Assembly (NCBI RefSeq): GCF_052324685.1
Contig: NC_135213.1
Coordinates: 38,051,521-38,115,520 of the forward strand
From: Brachyhypopomus gauderio
Taxonomy: Eukaryota > Chordata > Actinopteri > Gymnotiformes > Hypopomidae
Direction: 5' to 3'
DNA: 64,000 nucleotides
The first letter of the stretch is position 1, and each line of letters begins with the position of its first letter. The notes below the pieces were generated by a model, which did not search any database, was not told the origin of the DNA, and worked only from the letters and a program-made list of their open reading frames with translations. This document shows positions 36,571-48,352 of this stretch, in pieces. The translations under genes and the position numbers were made by a program.

Positions 36571-39500
36571 GATGAAGATTTTCTCTGCTGTCTATTGTGT
36601 TGTCTTCTGTTTGTTGTTCATGACGTTCTCGTACGGTCATGCTAACAACATAAAGAGTTATTGTCACAGCCATAATTAGGTCTACAGAACTGTACCCTTA
36701 CATATTTCTACTTCTAAAGAAAAAAAAAGTACTTCGAATGAAATGTAATAAGCAGAGGGCAGTACACTGAGAGTAGTTAATGAAATACTATGCACCATAA
36801 ATTAGAACAATGTTTTAGAACAATGTTAACTAAAGATTCATCAATGGCTGATAAAAAATAATTGTTGCATTGTGGGTCTTTTGATTCAAGACAAGTCTAC
36901 AATAAAGGTAGCCTAATGGTCAGACATGGTTTGTTTATTGTTTGTTTGTTTGTTTGATGAATTATGAATCAGCTTTTAAAATGTTGGCACAAAATTTTGC
37001 GCACAGGGAATTTTAGCAAATGTCTAACCAAAAAAATAAACCATAAGTCGTCCATGGTCCTTTAGCAACACTGACTGTCCTGTAACTTTATGTTAAATTA
37101 AATCCCTGTCAGCATTAATTTTTCAAATATGACTGATTAAATGCAGTCCATCAGCACACAATGCAGCTACACGCCAGTGTCTCTGCGGACGGCTATGAAT
37201 CCCTACAGACTGACTCCAGCATCTTAAATTCAATTGCATTTTAATTTAGTTTGAGAACACTGTGGATAGAACATTGATCGGCTAAGTAGGAAACACTGAG
37301 TGCTTCACCTGAGTCAATAGAGTTGCATTTTGCCCAAAAGGAGGTGGGGTCACAGTGCTCAGATAATGTGATTTTGGAGATGGAACTTGTAGATTATATA
37401 GTCCAATCCCAATCTCCTCTCTTACTGATGTCATCTTGTTCTTGTAAATAGCAACAGCCCGTCCTTGTTTAAGACAAATACGGGACTATTTGTGTATTTT
37501 CTGTCTGTTCTCATGATTGCTCCATCTTCAGGTTAGATGTTATTTAAAAATACAACATTACATACAAAAAAAAAAACTATTAGAAAGCTTAGTTACTGGT
37601 ATTGGTATGGGACAGGCCTGTGTTTGGTGATGGGGGGGGTGTTCTGGTTTGTTCTGCTCTGTTGTGTCCACTCCGCCCCAAACAGAGCTGACCCAGCCGT
37701 TACCCACCGATCCAGCTGCCATTCCTGCCACCGTAAACACTGGGTCTGACATCCACAGTTCTTTATAGAGAAAGCTGTGGCAGGCCATACAGAGAACACA
37801 ATGGCTGGAGAGGGACTTGGCATCGTGGGTGAGGCCCTGGCTGCTTCTGGGAACTGCAGCTGATTGGCTTGTTAGAAAGGAGAACTGCCTGCCTGGGATA
37901 AGGCCTGATAGTACAGTCTCACACTAAGGCTGGTGCATGGCTTTTAAAAGGAGGCAACAGAAAATCCCATTAAGAGTGAAATTTAGCCCAGGGGTAGACT
38001 TAGGCTGTCTTGTGAAAACAATCTTTGAGATCTGTTTGGGAAAGAAGCTGAGTGTTTGTGTTGTGACCGCTCAGTGACACATCACCCTGTCCTTTCCTAC
38101 AGCCCCTCAGGGCAGAGTCTGCCTTAGATCATTCAGTTAAAGCCCCGACTGTTCAAGGCACACACATTAGGCTGAGCATAAGCACCGAGTGTCCTCTGGG
38201 ACACAAATATAAATAAGGACAGATTAGGAGGCTATAATTACCATCGTGTATTCTCACTCACCCATGAGCCCCTCTGGAATCAGGTAAGATTCCAGGATAA
38301 TTTTCTGCTTTCTCTACTGTAGTTTACCTACTATAACCTAAAACCTAAAAATTAAGTCAGGTGTACTTGATTTAAACGAGCAGAGGCCACTTACCATTAA
38401 ACAAATGTGATTACACTTAGTATACATTCAGTGGTAGATTCATTAGCATTTTTGCTTAAGTATTTGCAGTGGACTCCATTTCTGAGTGGACTAATGCTTC
38501 ACTTAAACAGAGCTCAACTTTAAGGTTCACTGGAGATTGACATAACGCTTCACTCACAGCCTGAGGCAGGAGGGATGGCTGACCACATTCAGATGTAGAA
38601 TCAGGTTGATTTTGGGACACTGTTTGACAATGTAGTGAACATGAAACCTCTAGCCCTTCATTAGGACAGACGTCTTCCAGGGACAGTTTGCTTTTCTTGG
38701 CTCTCTTCAGCAGTGATTGTTGAATAACCATGGCAGTCTGGCTACAAGTTTAAATGCAAGCCATACATTTAACCTCACATAACAGTTTATTGTTTGTCTG
38801 TGTCTGGAATTAAAGATGAACCCTGACAGAGCAAAATGACATCCTGGTATCCAGGTAAGGGACCCTCCTCCTGTTGGTGAGCATTCTACTTAGGAAACTC
38901 GAGAGGGTGGCAGACAGACAGAGAGACAGGTTTTGAAATAGAAAACCCATGGACCCCGAATATACAACCCCCCCCCCCCCCAAAAAAAAAACAAAAACAA
39001 ACTACATTATGAAAGTCGTAGGGTTTGGGGAAACATTCCAAGGGTCTTGCCTCTCTTCTCTGGTAGATTCAAAGCTTAGAAAAATTGAAACATGAGCATG
39101 TTGAAGACACTCGTGGGTGACATATAGTGCTGATAACAATGGCTTCACTGCAAAACTACCCAACAATTACTGCTTTATGTTCATCCTGTTTCAGTGTTTA
39201 CATAAGAAAAGAAGATGTGGGTGTAGAATACATGGGGAGAGAAGACCGGCCAGAAAACACTGATCAGGAGATGTGAGCATTCTCAGTGCACCAGCTCTCA
39301 AATTCACACAGAATATCCTATACAGAGGGGGAGGGGTTCTTTATAGAGATTACATCATCGCTACGAGTTAGGCACAGCGCTTAGGTGTGAGTGGAAATAA
39401 TAGGACAAACCGACTCCTCCCGCCACACATAGACTGCCCGACCAGGAATTAAGCACCATCTAAGAACCAAAAATGGGAAAACAATAATTGTATTAATTGT

Positions 39501-40149
39501 ACAGAGTATACATTCCAAGCATTTCATTAAAGGTCAAATTAATGTAGTGACATCAGACTGCCACTAGGGGGCATCCATGGCGTTTTCTTTGTCAGCTTCA
39601 TCAGAACAGAAGCTCCGCGTGATTTATTTAGATAAAGTCCGTTGTGTAAGTTCATTGTGGCACGTTGACTTTGTAGGTGATGACACGTCCTGGATGAAGC
39701 ACATTCCGCATGAAACATGTACTAACACAAAATGGAGGCACAGAATAACCTATAAAGCACTGTTTTTCTTTCTGTGCTTTCAGTCCAGATTTACAGTTTA
39801 ATAATACAACAATCTGGCCATGACCTAGATATATTTCCTACATGAGTTATAGACCTTGCATATGACTCTGAGGGTCATTATATAAAAGGGCGAGACACTG
39901 CAACTCAACCCAGTGTAAATCAGGACCTGCTATAATTCACGCTACGATAAAACCGCTGCGTGTTCCAGTGTTCATGGTTCCAGTAACTACGGGGCATTTC
40001 AGGTGCTTGTACACATCTCTCCCAGTGGAGTGGCTTGAATAGGAAGCGACTGTGAGCCCAGCGAAGGAGTTGATGAAGGAGCCCCCTCTACAGGGTCTGG
40101 GTGGCTCTGTACTGAGACTTTATCCACCTTGACGTGTTCGCAGGAACCT
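36571..40149. other. Interval with no recognised gene
   Basis: About 3.6 kb of ordinary AT-rich sequence with a TTTG repeat near 36940, a C/A homopolymer tract at 38969-38995 and a candidate small ORF at 38456-38731 (listed separately). No known family was recognised. Confidence 0.5.
38456..38731 (-). CDS. Candidate small ORF or exon, unknown
   Basis: An open frame of 91 codons from an ATG with good Kozak context (GCCATGG) to a TAA. It starts MVIQQSLLKRAKKSKLSLED and is not repeat-derived. The frame is open a little further upstream and a possible acceptor (CTTGTAG) lies just before it, so it might be a terminal exon. I do not recognise the protein. It could equally be a chance ORF. Confidence 0.22.
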   Translation of the reverse strand: MVIQQSLLKRAKKSKLSLEDVCPNEGLEVSCSLHCQTVSQNQPDSTSECGQPSLLPQAVSEALCQSPVNLKVELCLSEALVHSEMESTANT

Positions 40150-40169
40150 GCCAAAGAACATTAAAATCT

Positions 40170-40790
40170 TCCCCCAGGTCAGGTCCATGGTCAAGCCCAC
40201 AGTTTGGTCCACAGGTTTATGGTGAGGTCTACGGTCAGGTCCATAGTTTGGTCCACGATCAGGTCCATGGTTTGGTCCACGATCAGATCCACGATCAGGT
40301 CCACGGTCAGATCCATGGTCAGATCCATGGTCAGGTCTATGGTCAGGTCCATGGTTTGGTCCACAGTGAGATCCAGTGAGATCCATGGTCAGATCTACGG
40401 TCAGGTCCATGGTCAGGTCCAGGGTCAGGTCTATGGTCAGGTCCACAGTCAGGTCCTTGGTCAGGTCCAGGGTCAGGTCAACGGTCAGGTTCATTGATGG
40501 TCAGGTCCAGGGTCAGGTCTATGGTCAGGTCCTTGGTCAGGTCCTTGGTCAGGTCCAGGGTCAGGTCTACGGTCAGATCCATGGTAAGGTCCAGGGTCAG
40601 GTCTACGGTCAGGTCCATGGTCAGGTCCAGGGTCAGGTCTATGGTCAGGTCCTTGGTCAGGTCCAGGGTCAGGTCTACGGTCAGGTCCATGGTCAGGTCC
40701 AGGGTCAGGTCTATGGTCAGGTCCTTGGTCAGGTCCAGGGTCAGGTCTATGGTCCTGTCCACGGTCAGGTCCAGGGTCAGGTGTGTTCTC
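40170..40790. repeat. 12-bp minisatellite (GGTCAGGTCCAT-type)
   Basis: About 50 copies of a 12-bp unit with the shared core GGTCAGGTC and variable ends (CATG, CAGG, TATG, CTTG, TACG). Since 12 is a multiple of three, frames on both strands stay open: repeats such as VRSM and VQGQ on plus, and LTLD and TVDL on minus. The unit order repeats as larger blocks between about 40500 and 40750. Confidence 0.95.
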
Positions 40791-40799
40791 AGCGTGTCC

Positions 40800-42706
40800 C
40801 CCCACACTTCCCACCCACGTTCTCTGCCCCTGAAACGATGGATAGGTTGAGGTGGGACTGGACGTGCTGCTCACGGTCGCTTGTGTCTGCTGGGGCTAAG
40901 GTTGAGTGGCGTGCTGGGTCCTGCTTCAGACTGCAGCAATGCGAAAGTCTAATAGGAAACAGCAGGTTGCCATGAACTGAGGCTCTTGCCAATATTTGGA
41001 TCGGAAGTGATACGGGTTATGAACCAGATTTATGTGTTTGTTATAGCTAAGGCTATCCATATGCTGGTTCTATGCAGCATTTCTGCTACATAGGGTTTGA
41101 GGTTTATATGGACTCATGAGGGGAAGGCCCCTTATCCAGACATGGCTACAGCCTATATATGTCTTTTTGAAGGAATTAATCTTATTTGATCAGGGGGCCC
41201 CGGTCTCTGGTTCATGGCAGCTAAAGGAGGCCTGAATTCGGTTATTTGGGCCTTATGAAGTGAGTTAATGCTCATGGTGGACAACAGTGTTTATTTTACT
41301 CTGTGGCAATGGCCATATGTGGACCTGCAGTGCACTCCATACTGTAGATGCTGTGTGTGAACATGCAGACCAGCCCTTCAATCAGACACTCCTGCTGAGG
41401 TAGATCAGAACGTTTACAGGGGGTATTAGAATGTTCTCACACAGGGGGAGCCCGGGGTATTTCAGACACCCAAAGATTCACTTCACAACACTTCTTGCAG
41501 ATTTGCAGTCATAGGCCTAAACTGTAAGATTTTTAGAATTGACACACAAATGTATCTATTATATTTCAATCATTTAATATTGTTTGTATCAATATTTGTA
41601 CAGACATCTATCTTTGACAGTCTCTGTTTTCATGGTTTCTACCCACTCTTTTAAGAAATTGTTACTCATTGATGGAGACATTCTTTCATACCGCTCTGCC
41701 TAATATGTCAAAAGATAAGGCATCAATACAAATAAACAACATTGTTAGTTTGTTAGTGAAACATTAAAATATTATTGCATATAAGCAAAAATATTCACAT
41801 TAATTTCCCCCTTAGTCCGTAGCAATCTGTCTAGCAGTGAACTGGTTTTACCAGAGTCCTTTGAAGTATTTGTTTTGGTCAGGCTCTTCAGGGTGGGAGA
41901 GAAAGGACTGACGAGTTGTTTTGACGGCTCTGGGGTGGGCGGGGCCAGGACGCATTGATCTGCAAAAAGAGACATTCCATGCTGAGCCCCTGAGTCTGAG
42001 TTGAAGGTCAAAGGGTGTTCACAGAGAGCAGGTCCAGCCCTGCGGGTGGGGCCACGCAGGTCAAGCCTCCAGAACGGGGGCCAGGGGGGCCCAGCGAAGG
42101 GCATTCCCATGAGAACGCTCGGAGAATTGAGATGCTAACGTTGACATGTAACTATGGATACTGGGACACAGAACTGCAATAGCCAGAGTCTTCAGGCACA
42201 TGCATGAATTTGCACAGCGATAGCCGTTCACTCCGTTTGCCTTCTAACTGGCTTTCTCTTGTAGATCATGATAGAAAACTCGCCAGGTGAAGCAGTCTGC
42301 AAACATCAACTCACACAGTGCGTAAAGATCAAGTCGATCAGCAGAACACACATGCAACGCTTCACTGATGACCCTGTACTGTCTCAGTGGGAATGCATGT
42401 ATACAACATGTCCGTCAGCTGGACTGGAGATGCAGGTGATGCTTCTTAATGGAACAGAAGCATCTAGTAGAAGAAAAGCTGAATCAGCACAGTTGTGTAA
42501 GTAGTGGTGGAGAATTTAATGGTCACAATCAGTGGCTTATGAAAAAACAAACAAAATAAATACCAGTTTTGGCTAACAAAGGTTTTAAAAAGATTCTCTG
42601 AAATGATGACAAACCCTGATCATGACAAAAAAGGGCGCCAAGAAAGCTCTCAGCCCTGGATAAAACGGGTTCACAAGTGGGGGAGTGTGTGTGGGAGTGG
42701 GAGTGG

Positions 42707-42743
<37 letters not shown>

Positions 42744-43832
42744 CAGGGCACTTACTCTGAGGTGTGCTTAACATACTAGTCCACAGAGGCATGGAGGAAT
42801 ATGACTCACTGCATAAAAGTTCAAATCTAGTTTCATTAGTTTATCAGAATATCAGGAACTATTTCTTGTCATGCTCATAAATATAGGATACGCTACATAT
42901 GAGGAAATTTATACAAATTTAATTACCATAAAATACCCACCCACCAGACTATTATAATGACCAATTACAATGAAACAATGGCAGCACTTGGACAAAGAAG
43001 GTGGAAACACTGGGAGTGAGAAGCAGGAGGAAAACACAACGGCTCTGGACCTGTGACATGAGGTTAGTGGTAGAATGAATTCATTTATTGATGTGAGGCT
43101 CACCCTATTGTCAGTGGCTGGCAGTGGTGGGGGGTATATGGGTGGGGGAGGAGTTCGGGGGTGGGGGGGGGGGGGGTCAGCAGCATCCTTCGCCTGACCA
43201 CATGCTGCCTGGAAGAGCTATGGTCTCTGATCTCTGGTCTATATACTCTCACTCTCATCAGTCATTATCTCTCGCTGTTTGTGGAAATGTAACATTTCCC
43301 TGGAATAATTTTGCAAGCTAAATTTGAAGAACATCTTCTGACATTTGTTTGAGGAAATATATGGTGCGTGTTTGCGCTCCTTGTTGTTGACGTCTCTGGC
43401 AGGATTGCGGTGATCAGCTCATTGCTTGTCAGTGCTGGTCTGAGATCAGCCTTGTGATTTCTCTCATAATGCTCAAGTTTAGACCTTTTTGGGGGCAGCT
43501 GGACTTGTATCAGTGTAAAAATGGCAAGTTCTTCTGGGAGCTCCTTCGTTCTGGGAAATTCCTGGATCACATTACTGATCAGTGTTTGAACACGTATGAA
43601 AGACGGCTCTGTGTGTGCTGTTTATTTGTATTTGAATCAATTCACTTAACCATTGCATGGAGATGCAAGACCATTTTACCGTGGAACTTTTTAAATGCTT
43701 TCATCAGTCCCAGGATTTTGTTGGGCGAGGACATCTAGATTCATGTGTGTTTACCATGTGCATGTAAGTAGTGCTGTCCTCTGAAACTAGATCCAGCACT
43801 ACGACCATCAGAGGCATGAAGAAGAGAGGAAC
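40800..43832. other. Interval with no recognised gene
   Basis: About 3 kb. It contains a short GT/GA-rich microsatellite (42682-42740), a poly-G run (about 43161-43176) and one candidate minus-strand exon near 41.9 kb (listed separately). The rest has no recognised feature. Confidence 0.5.
41852..41961 (-). CDS. Candidate minus-strand exon, unknown
   Basis: A good acceptor (CTCTTTTTGCAG|AT) is followed by an open frame reading QCVLAPPTPEPSKQLVSPF and then SPTLKSLTKTNTSKDS. A possible donor (CTCTG|GTAAAA) follows, although the frame stays open to a TAA at 41772. The protein is not recognised. The composition looks more coding-like than its surroundings, but there is no homology support. Confidence 0.2.
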
Positions 43833-43849
43833 CTAAGAGTCAGTGGTAG

Positions 43850-46800
43850 TGGATGGGAGACTAGTAGTAGTGGTGGAGGTAGTGATGGGGTAAGGGTGGA
43901 GGTAGTGATGGGGTAGGGGTGGAGGTAGTGATGGGGGTAGGATGGAGGTAGTGATGGGGTAAGGGTGGAGGTAGTGATGGGGTAGGGGTGGAGGTAGTGA
44001 TGGGGTAGGGGTGGAGGTAGTGATGGGGTAGGATGGAGGTAGTGATGGGGTAAGGGTGGAGGTAGTGATGGGGTAGGGGTGGAGGTAGTGATGGGGTAAG
44101 GGTGGAGGTAGTGATGGGATAGGGGTGGAGGTAGTGGTGGGGGTAGGGTGGAGGTAGTGATGGGGTAGGGGTGGAGGTAGTGGTGGGGGTAGGATGGAGG
44201 TAGTGATTGGGTAAGGGTGGAGGTAGTGATGGGATAGGGGTGGAGGTAGTGATGGGGTAGGGGTGGAGGTAGTGATGGGTAAGGGTGGAGGTAGTGATGG
44301 GGGTAGGGGTGGAGGTAGTGATGGGATAGGGGTGGAGGTAGTGATGGGATAGGGGTGGAGGTAGTGGTGGGGGTAGGGGTGGAGGTAGTGATGGGATAGG
44401 GGTGGAGGTAGTGGTGGGGGTAGGGTGGAGGTAGTGATGGGGTAAGGGTGGAGGTAGTGGTGGGGTAAGGGTGGAGGTAGTGATGGGGTAGGGGTGGAGG
44501 TAGTGATGGGGTAAGGTTGGAGGTAGTGATGGGATAGGGGTGGAGGTAGTGGTGGGGGTAGGATGGAGGTAGTGATGGGGTAAGGGTGGAGGTAGTGATG
44601 GGGTAGGGGTGGAGGTAGTGATTGGGTAGGGGTGGAGGTAGTGATGGGGTAAGGTTGGAGGTAGTGATGGGATAGGGGTGGAGGTAGTGGTGGGGGTAGG
44701 ATGGAGGTAGTGATGGGGTAAGGGTGGAGGTAGTGATGGGGTAGGGGTGGAGGTAGTGATGGGGTAGGGGTGGAGGTAGTGATGGGGTAGGATGGAGGTA
44801 GTGATGGGGTAAGGGTGGAGGTAGTGATGGGGTAGGGGTGGAGGTAGTGATGGGGTAAGGGTGGAGGTAGTGATGGGATAGGGGTGGAGGTAGTGGTGGG
44901 GGTAGGGTGGAGGTAGTGATGGGGTAGGGGTGGAGGTAGTGGTGGGGGGTAGGATGGAGGTAGTGATTGGGTAAGGGTGGAGGGTAGTGATGGGATAGGG
45001 GTGGAGGTAGTGATGGGGTAGGGGTGGAGGTAGTGATGGGTAAGGGTGGAGGTAGTGATGGGGGTAGGGGTGGAGGTAGTGATGGGATAGGGGTGGAGGT
45101 AGTGATGGGATAGGGGTGGAGGTAGTGGTGGGGGTAGGGGTGGAGGTAGTGATGGGATAGGGGTGGAGGTAGTGGTGGGGGTAGGGTGGAGGTAGTGATG
45201 GGGTAAGGGTGGAGGTAGTGGTGGGGTAAGGGTGGAGGTAGTGATGGGGTAGGGGTGGAGGTAGTGATGGGGTAAGGTTGGAGGTAGTGGTGGGGGGTAG
45301 GGGTGGAGGGTAGTGATGGGATAGGGGTGGAGGTAGTGGTGGGGGTAGGGTGGAGGTAGTGATGGGGGTAGGGTGGAGGTAGTGATGGGGTTGGGTGGAG
45401 GTAGTGATGGGGTAAGGGTGGAGGTAGTGGTGGGGGTAGGGGTGGAAGTAGTGATGGGGTAAGGTTGGAGGTAGTGGTGGGGGTAGGGGTGGAGGTAGTG
45501 ATGGGATAGGGGTGGAGGTAGTGGTGGGGGTAGGGTGGAGGTAGTGATGGGGTAAGGGTGGAGGTAGTGATGGGGGTAGGGTGGAGGTAGTGATGGGGTA
45601 GGGGTGGAGGTAGTGATGGGTAAGGGTGGAGGTAGTGATGGGATAGGGGTGGAGGTAGTGATGGGATAGGGGTGGAGGTAGTGATGGGGTAGGGGTGGAG
45701 GTAGTGATGGGTAAGGATGGAGGTAGTGGTGGGGGTAGGGGTGGAGGTAGTGATGGGGTAGGGGTGGAGGTAGTGGTGGGGGTAGGATGGAGGTAGTGAT
45801 GGGGTAAGGGTGGAGGTAGTGATGGGATAGGGGTGGAGGTAGTGATGGGGTAGGGGTGGAGGTAGTGATGGGTAAGGGTGGAGGTAGTGATGGGGGTAGG
45901 GGTGGAGGTAGTGATGAGGTAGGGTGGAGGTAGTGATGGGGTAGGGGTGGAGGTAGTGGTGGGGGAAGGATGGAGGTAGTGATGGGGTAGGGGTGGAGGT
46001 AGTGATGGGGTAAGGTTGGAGGTAGTGGTGGGGGTAGGGGTGGAGGTAGTGATGGGATAGGGGTGGAGGTAGTGGTGGGGGTAGGGTGGAGGTAGTGATG
46101 GGGGTAGGGTGGAGGTAGTGATGGGGTAAGGGTGGAGGTAGTGATGGGGTAAGGGTGGAGGTAGTGGTGGGGGTAGGGGTGGAAGTAGTGATGGGGTAAG
46201 GTTGGAGGTAGTGGTGGGGGTAGGGGTGGAGGTAGTGATGGGATAGGGGTGGAGGTAGTGGTGGGGGTAGGGTGGAGGTAGTGATGGGGTAAGGGTGGAG
46301 GTAGTGATGGGGGTAGGGTGGAGGTAGTGATGGGGTAGGGGTGGAGGTAGTGATGGGTAAGGGTGGAGGTAGTGATGGGATAGGGGTGGAGGTAGTGATG
46401 GGATAGGGGTGGAGGTAGTGATGGGGTAGGGGTGGAGGTAGTGATGGGTAAGGATGGAGGTAGTGGTGGGGGTAGGGGTGGAGGTAGTGATGGGGTAGGG
46501 GTGGAGGTAGTGGTGGGGGTAGGATGGAGGTAGTGATGGGGTAAGGGTGGAGGTAGTGATGGGATAGGGGTGGAGGTAGTGATGGGGTAGGGGTGGAGGT
46601 AGTGATGGGTAAGGGTGGAGGTAGTGATGGGATAGGGGTGGAGAGGGGAAGGGGGGGGAGGTAGTGATGGGGTTGGGGGGAGGTAGTGGATGGGGTAGGG
46701 GGGTGGGGTAGGTGAGTGATGGGATAGGGGTGGAGGTAGTGGAGGGGGGGTAGGGTGGGAGGGTAGGTGAGGGGGGTAAGGGTGGGAGGGAGTGGTGGGG

Positions 46801-48352
46801 TAAGGGTGGAGGTAGTGATGGGGTAGGGGTGGAGGTAGTGATGGGGTAAGGTTGGAGGTAGTGGTGGGGGATAGGGGTGGAGGTGCTAGATGATGGGATA
46901 GGGGGTGGAGTGTAGTGGTGGGGGTATGGTGGAGGTAGTGAAGGGAGAGGGGTGGAGGTATTGATGGGGGTAGGGTGGAGGTAGTGATGGGGTAAGGGTG
47001 GAGGTAGTGATGGGGTAAATGGGGTAAGGGTGGAGGTAGTGATGGGGGTAGGGGTGGAGGTAGTGATGAGGTAGGGTGGAGGTAGTGATGGGGTAGGGGT
47101 GGAGGTAGTGGTGGGGGTAGGATGGAGGTAGTGATGGGGTAAGGGTGGAGGTAGTGATGGGATAGGGGTGGAGGTAGTGATGGGGTAGGGGTGGAGGTAG
47201 TGATGGGTAAGGGTGGAGGTAGTGATGGGGGTAGGGGTGGAGGTAGTGATGGGATAGGGGTGGAGGTAGTGATGGGGTAGGGGTGGAGGTAGTGATGGGT
47301 AAGGGTGGAGGTAGTGATGGGGTAAGGGTGGAGGTAGTGATGGGTAAGGGTGGAGGTAGTGGTGGGGGTAGGGGTGGAGGTAGTGATGGGGTAGGGGTGG
47401 AGGTAGTGGTGGGGGTAGGGTGGAGGTAGTGATGGGGTAAGGGTGGAGGTAGTGGTGGGGTAAGGGTGGAGGTAGTGATGGGGGTAGGGGTGGAGGTAGT
47501 GATGGGGTAGGGGTGGAGGTAGTGATGGGGTAAGGGTGGAGGTAGTGGTGGGGGTAGGGGTGGAGGTAGTGATGGGATAGGGGTGGAGGTAGTGGTGGGG
47601 GTAGGGTGGAGGTAGTGATGGGGTAGGGGTGGAGGTAGTGATGGGGGTAGGGTGGAGGTAGTGATGGGGTAGGGGTGGAGGTAGTGATGGGGGTAGGGTG
47701 GAGGTAGTGATGGGGTAAGGGTGGAGGTAGTGATGGGGTAAGGGTGGAGGTAGTGATGGGGGTAGGGGTGGAGGTAGTGATGAGGTAGGGTGGAGGTAGT
47801 GATGGGGTAGGGGTGGAGGTAGTGGTGGGGGTAGGATGGAGGTAGTGATGGGGTAAGGGTGGAGGTAGTGATGGGATAGGGGTGGAGGTAGTGATGGGGT
47901 AGGGGTGGAGGTAGTGATGGGTAAGGGTGGAGGTAGTGATGGGGGTAGGGGTGGAGGTAGTGATGGGATAGGGGTGGAGGTAGTGATGGGGTAGGGGTGG
48001 AGGTAGTGATGGGTAAGGGTGGAGGTAGTGATGGGGTAAGGGTGGAGGTAGTGATGGGTAAGGGTGGAGGTAGTGGTGGGGGTAGGGGTGGAGGTAGTGA
48101 TGGGGTAGGGGTGGAGGTAGTGGTGGGGGTAGGGTGGAGGTAGTGATGGGGTAAGGGTGGAGGTAGTGGTGGGGTAAGGGTGGAGGTAGTGATGGGGGTA
48201 GGGGTGGAGGTAGTGATGGGGTAGGGGTGGAGGTAGTGATGGGGTAAGGGTGGAGGTAGTGGTGGGGGTAGGGGTGGAGGTAGTGATGGGATAGGGGTGG
48301 AGGTAGTGGTGGGGTAAGGGTGGAGGTAGTGATGGGGTAAGGATGGAGGTAG
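43850..48352. repeat. 4.5-kb G-rich minisatellite, unit about 22-24 bp
   Basis: About 200 copies of units like GGTGGAGGTAGTGATGGGGT, with AAGGG, AGGGG, GGTAGG and GATAGG variants of slightly different length. Large blocks recur about 0.71-0.76 kb apart (44027 and 44787; 45440 and 46170; 47048 and 47760). The segment 46641-46960 is irregular. The minus strand is open for over 1500 codons of Pro/Thr/His/Tyr-rich repeat (PPLPHHYLHPYP), which I do not call as a gene. Confidence 0.96.

Noticed and set aside
40120-40975. ORFs on both strands around 40.1-41.0 kb
   Set aside because: Products of a 12-bp tandem repeat, open on both strands without any family similarity.
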